Origin: Irpex lacteus
Lineage: Eukaryota > Basidiomycota > Agaricomycetes > Polyporales > Irpicaceae
Reading direction: 5' to 3'
Length of the DNA stretch: 64,000 nt
NCBI GenBank assembly: GCA_001986395.2
Contig: MQVO02000001.1
Location: 1,054,001 to 1,118,000, forward strand
Shown piece by piece: positions 45,502-55,610 of this stretch. The notes below the pieces were generated by a model. The model was not told where the DNA came from, did not search any database, and was given only the letters and a program-made list of their open reading frames with translations. The position numbers were made by a program, and so were the translations under genes. Positions within the stretch are counted from its first letter, which is position 1, and each line of letters starts with the position of its first letter.

Positions 45502-47706
45502 ATGGCCGATAACTCACTTATAGCAGAAGGGCAATTCGACGATGCCGTAGAAGAAGTAGATCAACTGCCCGCTGTATCACAGGTAACTGAGACTTCCGAT
45601 CCGCGAGCGGGACATACATACATAGACGAAGAAGGGCTACTCGAATGGTCATCTGATAGTTCGGAAGAAGATGAATTTGACTTGGAGGAAGACGAAAATG
45701 AAGCCGCTGCGTTCGATGGACTACGAGCTGAAGATGAAGACTGGGAGATCGCAGAAAGAGGTAAGATCAACCACCGAAAACACAGCGTTAACTGATGTCA
45801 TCGTATTTACAGATTTCACAAAACAGTATAACAGGCTACGGCAGCACGTCGCGGTTCGCACAGGAGATGCTCAGGGAACGACATCCTCTCTGAACCATAA
45901 GACGGCCGTAGCCTCTCTACCTGCAGTCAACCGTCCGAAACAGGCCAAACAAGCCGTACCGACGCCATCAGCTTCCCACAGCAAGGACAAGACCGAAAGT
46001 CAGCTCCAAGCTCTTTCTAAATTCTCCTCGCGGATACGAAACCTCGACCTCCCGTATGATCTCGGAGTCGGCGTGAACAGGAAAGGTCCATCTGCGACGG
46101 CGAACATGAAGGATAAAGCCGATCGAGCGACTACGGAGCAGGTTCTGGATCCTCGTACTCGTATCATACTGTTCAAGATGATTGGGCGAGGGTTGCTTTA
46201 CGAAGTCAATGGATGTGTTAGTACTGGTAAAGAGGTAGGAGTGCTCTTTGTTGTCAATTATTAACGCGATCTCATGTATGGAATGGGATGGAATGCACGG
46301 GTACTAGGCGAATGTGTACCATGCGCTCACCCCTGAGCGTAGGCATCTGGCGTTGAAGATATACAAGACGTCAATTCTCGTGTTTAAGGATCGAGACAGA
46401 TACGTCTCGGGGGAGTATCGCTTCCGCAGAGGATACAGGTAAACCGCTCTTGCCATCCATACCTTCATATCTCACACCACTCACTCTTGTTCTCGTAGCC
46501 GTCACAATCCTCGAAAAATGGTCCGCGTATGGGCTGAGAAGGAGATGCGAAATCTCAAGCGTCTTCAAACTGCGAACATCAGATGTCCAGAGCCCATCGA
46601 GGTGCGCGAAAACGTGCTTGTTATGGGCTTCATTGGCGACGCAGAGGGGTGGTAAGTTCAAGGCTAGTGATACTCTGACATTCCACTAAACCCTCCGAAT
46701 TAGGGCCTCACCGAGACTAAAGGACGCACAAATACCTCAACCCCATTTCAGCGCCCTCTACTCAGAACTCATCCTAATCGTCCGACGCCTCTACCACGAA
46801 TGCAAGCTCGTGCACGCCGACTTATCCGAATACAACATCCTCTACCACATCGACGCTCCCTCATCATCCCAAGCAGCAGCAGAATCAGAACAAAGCGAAA
46901 CTGAAGAACAGCAAACGGAAGACACGCCTCTAGGACACCTGTACATCATCGACGTCTCCCAGTCCGTCGAGCACGACCATCCGCACGCGTTCGACTTCCT
47001 CCGCTCCGACCTCCGCAACGTCGAAGACTTCTTCTCCAAACGTGGTGTGCGGTGTCTCGGTCTGCGCCGTGCTTTCGAGTTCGTAACGAAAGACACTTTG
47101 GACGATGAAGGTGAAGGCGGGGAACTCGCCGCTCTGGAACGTCGGTTACAGCAGGATCAGGAGGATGATGAAGCAGATCGGGGGGAGATGGGAGGCGAGG
47201 ACGGGCAGGATGCAGGGAAGAAAGGGGTGGATGAAGATTCGGTGTTCATGCGGTCGTATATCCCGCGTACGTTGAATGAGGTGTATGACCCGGAGAGAGA
47301 TGTTGGGGTGTTGAATAGGGGCGAGGGCGAGGGGCTTATTTATAAGGATACGATTGGTATCGTTGCGCCTAAGGAGAACAAAGTCCGCTTTGAAGACGAC
47401 GGGAAAGATGAAGACGATGGTAGTTCGAGTGAGGAAGAAGAGGAGGAGGACGGCTCTGGTGAGGAGGGTGAGGATGAAGATGGACAGAGGCACGAGCGGA
47501 GATCGAGAGGTCATAGAAATGAGGACAAGGAAGCTAAGAAGGTGAGGGTCTATGGTGCTCTATGTTCGTCCGGACGAAAACTGATATGATGGGATGTGTA
47601 GGAACGCAAGAAGGCGGTAAAGGCAGAAGCTCGCGAGCGTCGTAAGAACAAAATCCCAAAGGCAGAGAAAAAGAAGAAGATCAAGGCCACCGCACGAGGG
47701 AAATGA
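45502..47706 (+). CDS. RIO1: Atypical protein kinase RIO1
   Basis: Rio1 is an ATPase/kinase needed for the last step of 40S subunit maturation. The start ATG at 45502 begins [12 protein letters not shown], followed by an acidic N-terminal segment. Kinase motifs in order: the STGKEANVYHAL P-loop substitute of RIO kinases (spliced across an intron after GKE), [11 protein letters not shown] (catalytic Lys), [17 protein letters not shown] (flexible loop), [12 protein letters not shown] (catalytic Asp and Asn), and [15 protein letters not shown] (metal-binding Asp). An insert of about 30 Ser/Glu/Gln-rich residues lies between YNILYHID and LGHLYIID. The C-terminal tail is acidic, then strongly basic ([15 protein letters not shown]). 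About 600 residues, five introns. The stop at 47704-47706 faces the ILV3 stop, 122 bp away. Confidence 0.92.
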
Positions 47707-47828
47707 GTAGCAAGTCCTGGACTCATCGGTTGTTTATTTTGTCGATTAAATCTGGTTTATATACATGTTGTACTTTTGCTATCCGTGTAGTAGCCCATAC
47801 CGAATGTAGCGATAGCATAGTAGCATAC

Positions 47829-50173
47829 CTACGCGTCAGTGATACATCCATGACTGGCATCTTCGACGTTCTTGATGTACTTGTACAGCGTGCCTGTGCT
47901 GGCCTTGAGCGGGGGCGCCTTCCACGCGGCGCGTCTCTTTGCCAGCTCCTCGGGAGAAACGTGCAACTCAATCGAGTTCTTGACAGCGTCGACGGAGATG
48001 ACATCTCCATCTTGGACGAGCGCGATCGGTCCTCCGACCTGCGCCTCTGGTACCACGTGTCCGATGCAGAATCCGTGGCTCCTGCGGACGCATATTGCGG
48101 GATGATGAGCGAAGAAGGTTTATAATATAGCAGTGCAAATACGCACCCTCCGCTGAAGCGACCGTCCGTCATGCAAGCGACGTCGTGGCCGAGGCCAGCA
48201 CCCATGATCAGACTCGTGGGCTTTAACATTTCAGGCATACCTGGAAAACCATGTCCATGTATAAGACCCCAGCTCTCACCCCAATTTCTCCAATATGATA
48301 TTACGTACCTGGACCGCCCTTTGGACCGAGGTATCGCAGCACAACCACTGTCTTCTCGCCCTTCTTGATGGACCCGCTCTCAACAGCGGCGACGAAGTCG
48401 TCTTCGCTGTCGAACGCGCGTGCCTTGCCTGTGAAGCCGAGACCCTCTTTGCCTGTGATCTTTGCGACGGCTCCGCCGGGTGCCAGGTTGCCCTTCAGGA
48501 TTCTATGATCACGGTCAACCTAGATCCCATTATATCAAAGTGCTGTCCACATACCGCAGATGTCCGGTCTCCTTAATTGGCTTTTCGAGCGGTCGGATAA
48601 CGTCTTGTGTCGTAAATGACAATTCACCATGCTTGTGAACCCAGCGTTCCAGATTTTCTCCCAGTGTGAGGCCAGTCACAGTCAAGTTGTTACCATCGAT
48701 CAGCTTGTTCTTCAACAAGTAGTGCAGAATTTCTGGTAAAAAGAGGTTGGAGATTCAATATATGAAATTGAGGAACAGATGTGGACACGGCTCGGGAGAA
48801 GATTTGACACTTACTAGGGATGCCGCCAATCTTGTAGACATCTTCCATTACATACCTGCCACTCGGCTTGAGGTCCGCGATGAAAGGTGTACGATCCGAC
48901 ACCGACTGGAAGTCGTCAATAGTCAACTCGATGCCCACCGAGTGTGCGATAGCAATTAAGTGGAGGACAGCGTTGGTCGAACCGCCAAGTATCATCGTGA
49001 GCACCTAAATTAAAGGTTACGTATTAGGCCTGGATGACGGGAGAAAATCGTCGGAGCTCACCATAGCATTCTCAAACGCCGAACGGGTCATGATATCCCG
49101 TGGCAAAATATTCTTTTCGAGGAGGTTGACCATGGCAGGTCCGATGGAGGCACACTCGTCCCGTTTCTCCGGGTATTCTGCAGGGAAAGATGAGTCTCCC
49201 GGAAGCGTCATTCCCATGGCTTCAGCACAGGATGCCATGGTATTCGCAGTGTACATCTGGAATTAACCTGTGTCACATAATATATAGTAGGACGAGCAAG
49301 GAAACTTACCCCTCCGCAAGCACCAGGGCCTGGGCATGCATGGCGTACAGTATCGAAGCGTTCACGTTCAGCAGCATCCGTTCGACCGTCTTGAAGGAAC
49401 TTGCCATACGACTGGAACGCAGATACAATATCCAGCTGCGGCGCGCCTTCACACGAGCCAGGTCGAATAGTTCCACCGTACAACATAATCCCGGGACGGT
49501 TCAGTCGTCCCACTACAAACGATTTAACTTACTGCAACTCATATATTCACAAGACAACTCACGAGCCATAAGTACACCAGGCATGTTCTTGTCACATCCG
49601 GGAATGACTACCATTCCATCCAGCCAATGACCACCAGCTGCAGTCTCCACCTGATCTGCGATGAGGTCCCTGGACTGAAGGGAGTAGGACATGCCCCTGG
49701 TACCCATACTGATTCCGTCACTGACACCGACGGTACCAAACTGGTATCCGATAATACCTGCGTCTGTCAGGCTCTTCTTGACCTCCTGGCCGAGACCCAA
49801 AAGATGACGATTGCATCTTCGCGGATGAAGACACGGACACAAATTAGTATCCGTGACCTAAAGTTGTAGGTGCCTGCTTACGGGTTACCCTCATACCTGT
49901 TACTGCGTGAGAACGCGTGAATACAACGTAACGAAATGCTCACCAAACACTGGCTACTCCCACCATGGCTTTCTGAAAGTCACTCTGCTCCTTGATGCCG
50001 TCAGTCGCGTACAACATTGCTTGACTTGCTCCTTGTGTTTTGGGCTGAGTCACTGTCCTGCTGTACCGGTTCATTATAGGCCTCTCCTCGCATCTTGACG
50101 ATGCAGTAGAGAACGTCCTGCATGCTCGCTTGAGGCCATGGCGACCAGCGAGCGTCGTTGCTGGAGGACGCAT
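47829..50173 (-). CDS. ILV3: Dihydroxy-acid dehydratase, mitochondrial
   Basis: Ilv3 converts 2,3-dihydroxy-isovalerate and -methylvalerate to the 2-oxo acids for valine, isoleucine and leucine synthesis. The start ATG at 50173 was taken; it begins a mitochondrial presequence ([20 protein letters not shown], then FSTASSR) with Arg and Ser and no acidic residue. An in-frame TTG upstream was rejected. The Fe-S cluster and substrate motifs are [30 protein letters not shown] and [16 protein letters not shown]. The C-terminal half has [26 protein letters not shown] [11 protein letters not shown], and [13 protein letters not shown]. The protein ends [14 protein letters not shown] at 47829. About 610 residues, about nine introns. 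Full-length and apparently intact. Confidence 0.93.
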
Positions 50174-52580
50174 TTGCAGAGGCAGCTGGCAGTAATGAGT
50201 CAAGAATGACTTCGCAGGGATTGGCTCGATCGCTCTACATTGGGCGCCCGTAGACGTGACTCCACACGTGTTACGTCACGTAACTCATGTCACGGCCTCT
50301 TGTCACGATTAATTAAGTTGAACTCCTTCTCCCTAGGTGAGTCGTGTTAGCCATACAATGGATTTTAATAGCTTCCATGGCTAACTTTGATTTTATTCTA
50401 CTTTCGTACCAGTGGTAGATGGACGTGACGTCCGCGACTCAGGCTAACGATTAGACGAAAGTCGAAGGTTTTTGAACAACGGCTTACGAGTGCTGGTCCA
50501 CGTATCGAAGTACGAATAGACGGTGAGGTTTCGGTACGATAAATATATGGTGTGATGTATCTCACGAAAAATAAAGGCGATATGGCTTCTGGGTTGCAAC
50601 ATTGACTTCCCCTACCGGCGAGTTTGTGGTACCGGTAGAACCACAGGCTCGGTGGTCTTCAGGCACCGCTCAATCCCTCTAGATAACATCGAATTATCTT
50701 CTGGGTCCTCGAAAGACGATTCAAGGGAATCCCACCACTGATTCGGTATGCTCTGACCATATAGCAGTCGATGTGACACAGCCATGTCGCTCTGCTGTTC
50801 CCCGACGTTGTACAATGCATATGGGCGACACCACGCGGCCTTTAGACGGTAAGAAGCGACCTTTGTCCTGACGGCTATCGATCGACACTGAGCGAGATGT
50901 CAGACCGTGTGATCCTGGCCGTCTATTGTCGGAATATGCACATGCCTATACCTCCGGCGCACCATTTTTGCGATCGATATTTCATGGCCCGTACGGGTAC
51001 GTTGATTGGTCGGTAGAGAGGTCTTTTTGCAGCAACTAACAGCTTGCATCACTTATACTGTCGGATCCATGACCACGTAAGTAGAGAGTCGATACCAGAG
51101 TGACATGCCAACAATGTCCCATTATCATGGTCCATGGGGCCCTCGATGCAAGCGTGGCCTGTCCTCCGAAATGCCTAGAACATCTGTGACGCGGCGTGAC
51201 AATTTCACTTACCACCCATAAAATGGAAAATATGGTGTGACCGCAGCCACCATCTTATCTCATATCCCACGTTGGATTTGCCTCCGTCTCTGTGAATATT
51301 CGGGAAAAGAGTTATAGGGATCAGAAAAGGGTATAATATCATAACGCTGCTGCAATTTTCCATCACGTCCATCAGCTGCAATGCGCCGCCAATCTATTCG
51401 GAAAGCTGACGAATAGTCGTATGCTCGTGTACCCCTCCCACCACCAACTGCACGAACTTAAAAGTTGTTCTAGGGAATGGGCGTCTGAGCCGCGTGCATC
51501 AGATCTAGATAACGTTCTGCGCAAGGTCGGCTTTAACTTTAACGCTTACTTTTACATGTGACGCCAGACGGGCGGGTCCGCCTCTGACGGCGTTGATGCA
51601 AAATGGTTTTTGCCTCAAAAAACACCAGTAAAATTGAACAACACGCTCCCAGCTATCCAGGACCCATCTGTGGCCAACACACCTGAAGCAAGGTGCCGCT
51701 GAGTTGTAGTGCTAATTGCAAGCCGCGTCGTCGCGGGGTTGCACTTACCGAACGAAGGTTGTCAGATTTGGTTTAAACGAATTTAGTTTCGCAGACCCTT
51801 GGGTTGTCCCACCTTGTTACCGATAGAGTGGAACTGAATCTCCTTTAACGGGAAATAGTCGTCCGATCATCTTGCGATTTATTCCGTGACCGAGGTTGTC
51901 ACCCACCAGATGCTCCATCGTGACTTGGGTCGCAGCCACATTGCAGCCCGGGCTGGGTCGCCGATAAAACGAGAGCGGAAGTATATCTGCTGTTGTCTAC
52001 CCACAAAGGAATTTTGAAAGATCAAAAACAGACAAAAGGAATTTGTACGAGTGTCCGAGACAGATGAGTCGAGCAATGCGGCAAGCTGAAAGAAATCACA
52101 GCACCCGACGGCAGTAACCAAATTAGGAGTGTCGCCTAGTGCGCCGCTCACCCACAGACCGACCATACACACCGTCGATGAGGGATGTACCGCCGGACTC
52201 GTCCACTCACCTGTCTCGCAGCGGGGAGTGGCCTTGGGGAGCTCGATGGCCCCGAGGACTGGCTTCAATGGACGGAGCATGCACCCTTGATTTTGGGCCT
52301 GTACGCCGAGCACCGAAACCAACAGCGGAAGCAAACCTTAGCGGGTCGTCCTTTTCAATCCTGCCAATGGACGGCACGCTGTCAGGAGCCCAGTTTTCCG
52401 CCCCCCTCTTCTGTCCCCTCAGCCGGCAAGAAAACCGAATCTTTTGCCTCCTTCTGTCGCAGTCCCCTGCTTGGCGAATGGGCTCACCACCATCACTATA
52501 CCCCTCTGCAACGTCGTTTTGCGTCGACACGCCGGAGCTCAAGCGGAGGAGCTGAGGGGAGAGTCGCTGTATAGTCTAGC
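50174..52580. other. Long intergenic region between ILV3 and Zn2Cys6 gene
   Basis: About 2.4 kb, divergent between ILV3 (minus) and the zinc-cluster gene (plus). No domain-bearing ORF was found on either strand. The stretch 52.13-52.56 kb has longer overlapping ORFs on both strands, a composition effect close to the gene. The region may hold a long 5' leader or an unannotated non-coding transcript for the regulator. Confidence 0.45.
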
Positions 52581-54910
52581 ATGGATCGAGGAGGACGAGG
52601 TCATGGGGGCCGGGGACTATCACGGCAAAGTAGTTCTCTGCCGCGAACCTTGCACGGGAGCTTGCTGCAGCCGGAAGCAGAAGCAGCAGCTGAGGCGACG
52701 GACGCATATGGTGAGCCCCAGCAGACAACGCAAGTAGAAGGCACATACCCTGGAGATACACAGTCGTACGCCTCTTATTATCGCCATACACGAATTACTC
52801 CTACACAGAGCACACCGATAGCACCCGTTCTCCCCTCCTATGCCTACGAAGATTCTAGTTACCCAGACACCACCGGTCTACAGCGAAGTCATACCACTAG
52901 CTACGAGAGGTCGTTATCTCAGGAGTCGCCACAACCTACCCACCCCCTACCACCCATTCATACACCGGTTCAGCATTATCGTCAGCCACCAAGCGACGCC
53001 CCGGCCATCTCGACGTACTCTTCGCTACGGTCGTACGATAACACCACTCCTAATCAGCCCAGCACACCCCACCAGTACAATATACCTATACCACAATACT
53101 CGCGCATCGGCAATGTCCCCCTACCATCTATCAGTATCATTCACGGCCCTCCTCAAGCTGGGCCATCGTCCTACCCTCCCCCGCGATATACCACGCAACA
53201 ACAGACGGTCGATCATGGCCAGCGTCGTTGGATGACGCAGCATACAGACCGACCGATAGCCCCGCTGCCTCGAACGGCGACTTCGCACGCTCAGCAACAA
53301 GCACAGCAGGTCCCTCTTGGCTGGAGTAGTCAGTATTCAGGAGCGTCGTACTCGCAGTACCGAGGAATGCAGCAGACGCAATCAGAGATGGGAGACTGGT
53401 CTGCTGGTACCAGACAGCATGACGTACCTATGCAAAGTAGTCGATATACCCCTTCTCATCGTGAGTGATCTTCTTCTCCCGCGCTAGAATTATGTATTAA
53501 CGTTGTATGATTTTTTTTTTGAAGAGTCGCCCTACACTCCCTACGCAACAGTTAGCGCTGATAGGTCGACGATATCGACTGCGTCGCCTGTCGCAGGCCC
53601 TAGCCGTATCGAGCAGCACTACGAGTATACCGTCCCGATAAGCACACCCCAGCCACGGCGGATAGTCCAGGGGTCTCAGGGGGTCTATACGCCATATTAC
53701 GGCGGTGAGCAACCAGCGGTCCAGGCGCCTTCGACACCTCTGTACGATCCACCGCCACACCCCCCACCACATTATTCGCCAGAAGTCGCGGTTGCACCTG
53801 CTCCCGAACAGCCTCCGCCGGAGACTCAGGCTCAGGAGGAGCAGTATTACGAACAAGAGCCTGCAGAGACATCGGCGCCGCCTGAAAGTCAGGTTGAGGT
53901 CGAAGCTGAGCCTGCGACGACCAATGACCCTGGTCCGTCGCAAGAGCCCTCCGCTGAGGAAGAACGGGAGAGGACCCTCACCCCTGCCAGCCCGTCGGTG
54001 GAATCTGTTGGATCTAGTTCTCGGAAGCGCAAGAAGACAGACAGCGATACCTCGTCTGATGAACCAATTCGTCGGAGACCGAAGAAGACTTCCATTGCCT
54101 GTCATTTTTGTCGATGTGAGTAGATATTCTTTAACCGCCTACAGCATTGAAAACAGCGTGTTGACATGGATTTCGATTTCAGCTCGCAAATTAAAGTGCG
54201 ACGGTCAGCCTATATGTTCGAACTGCTCTAGGAGAGGTATAGCCTGCGCGTACGCGCCAGAGGCGAGGCGCCGTGGGCCAGGCAAAGCACCCAAGGGACA
54301 GAAGAAACTTGCGAGGGAGCGAACGCAAGCCACTGCTGGGCCTTCTGGGGTCGCTCAAGGAAGCCTTTCGCCACCCACGCGAGGCAGATCTAGAGGGAGA
54401 AGGTCAGCCCAGCGCGTGGCGTCGTCGTCGACGCAGTCGCACCTGTCCCAGCAGCAGCAGCCAGAGGGGCAGCCCCCTCCGTCGTTTGGATCTGGGGATT
54501 CCTCTTATGATTTCAACTTTGAACAGACGAGCTCGCCCCCCGAGCCAATGACAAACCCGACATCAGCGGAGCAGTATCGAAGGATCTTCAACCTGCCTCC
54601 GGGGTTCAGTGATTACCAGCCGCAACAAAGCACTTCTTACACGTCGCTGCCGAGTCGCATGGCCAGTGGTCCGAGCACGGGAATGCCGTGGGCAAGTGCA
54701 TCGCCATCATCAGCTTCGACGGGGAATGTGCAGCCCGAGCCAGGCACGGCGATGGGCGACGACCCCGGTCGCCAGGAGCACTCGGCAGAGGGCTCGTCTC
54801 CGCATCCCGCACCATACCATCAGCACGAGCAGCCACGACGGGGCACACAAGGACAGGCACCGCACCATGAGCGTCCCCCGCCGCCTGCCCCGCCCCATTC
54901 CCCGCGGTAA
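52581..54910 (+). CDS. Zn2Cys6 transcription factor, Pro/Gln/Tyr-rich
   Basis: Predicted DNA-binding regulator in the nucleus. Three exons (52581-53460, 53525-54115, 54183-54910) give 732 residues. The first 490 residues are low-complexity, rich in Pro, Ser, Gln, Tyr and Thr. The zinc cluster follows a basic stretch (RRRPKKTSIA): C-x2-C-x6-C-x6-C-x2-C-x6-C, spelled CHFCRSRKLKCDGQPICSNC plus SRRGIAC. The intron at 54116-54182 falls within the cluster, directly after CxxCR. A basic linker (RRRGPGKAPKGQKK) follows. No classical fungal-specific middle homology region was recognised in the Ser/Pro/Gln-rich C-terminus, which ends PPPAPPHSPR. The first intron's acceptor is preceded by a run of ten Ts. 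It is the first of three plus-strand genes that carry related zinc clusters or septin-like GTPase domains. Confidence 0.85.
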
Positions 54911-55610
54911 GCTGGTAATTAAGCGCCAGGGCCGGCTGAAAGGGGGAGGGCGTGGTGGGTCTGAGTTGCTTCTGGATGGATTGGAAAGACTCGAAGACGG
55001 CTGTCGCATGGCAAGCCCTGACTGTCTGGGAGCGTGGCCACAGTCTGGCTCGGAGGTCGGATGACCCCACTTTATCTGCGGACGGAGGTGTTCCCATCAG
55101 CCGCAGGACTGCTGCCGGGCGGATTTTGTATTGTCGGCACGTCCCCTACCCTGACCTCATATCTTATATTTTTGCGGCTAATCTAGACTCTGGTCGATTC
55201 GTATGTTGTGTGTTTGTTTTTCTTTCTTGCTTTGTTGTCGTTGTTCGTGCTGTTGGCCCCACTGTATCCCTAGATCTAGTCTCATGTCTCTCTTCTGTTT
55301 CCTACCTTATAACTCTCATGTTCGATATGTCGTATTCCCGTATAATGATAGTATAATCTCGGAGTTAATAATCATCTCGTCGCCTGGTGGCACATCCGCC
55401 AGGTGCCGTCAATCAAATGAGCAGCCGCCAGCGATCCGACGGTCTGATGAGTTTCCGGGTTCGCAGTGGTAGAGTCTTAGTTCTAGATCTCCCTTGACAC
55501 TCCGCTGAGGCGGATGCCTGGAGGGTCTTGTCAGACCAGTGAAGACCCTGCTCAGGAATACCCGTGCCCCTTCTGTTCCGCCTCACAACCCGGCTTGCTT
55601 TCCAGCAGCC
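54911..55610. other. Intergenic, promoter side of septin/zinc-cluster gene
   Basis: About 700 bp with no gene. The immediate upstream part of the next ATG (55611) is in frame with non-ATG codons only, so the ATG with GCAGCCATGG context was chosen as start. Confidence 0.5.

Noticed and set aside
49313..49360. Possible loss of Fe-S ligands in ILV3 (CPGPGACGG)
   Set aside because: This is the normal form of the motif in fungal dihydroxy-acid dehydratases, not an anomaly.
53705..54182. 5' part of the 401-codon ORF on the plus strand
   Set aside because: Only the part from 54183 is used. Upstream the ORF is a shifted frame of exon 2 and runs through the intron; the correct frame supplies the first Cys pair of the zinc cluster.
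55539..55610. N-terminal extension of the septin-like protein
   Set aside because: The longer reading starts with GTG; the ATG at 55611 has an excellent context and is preferred.
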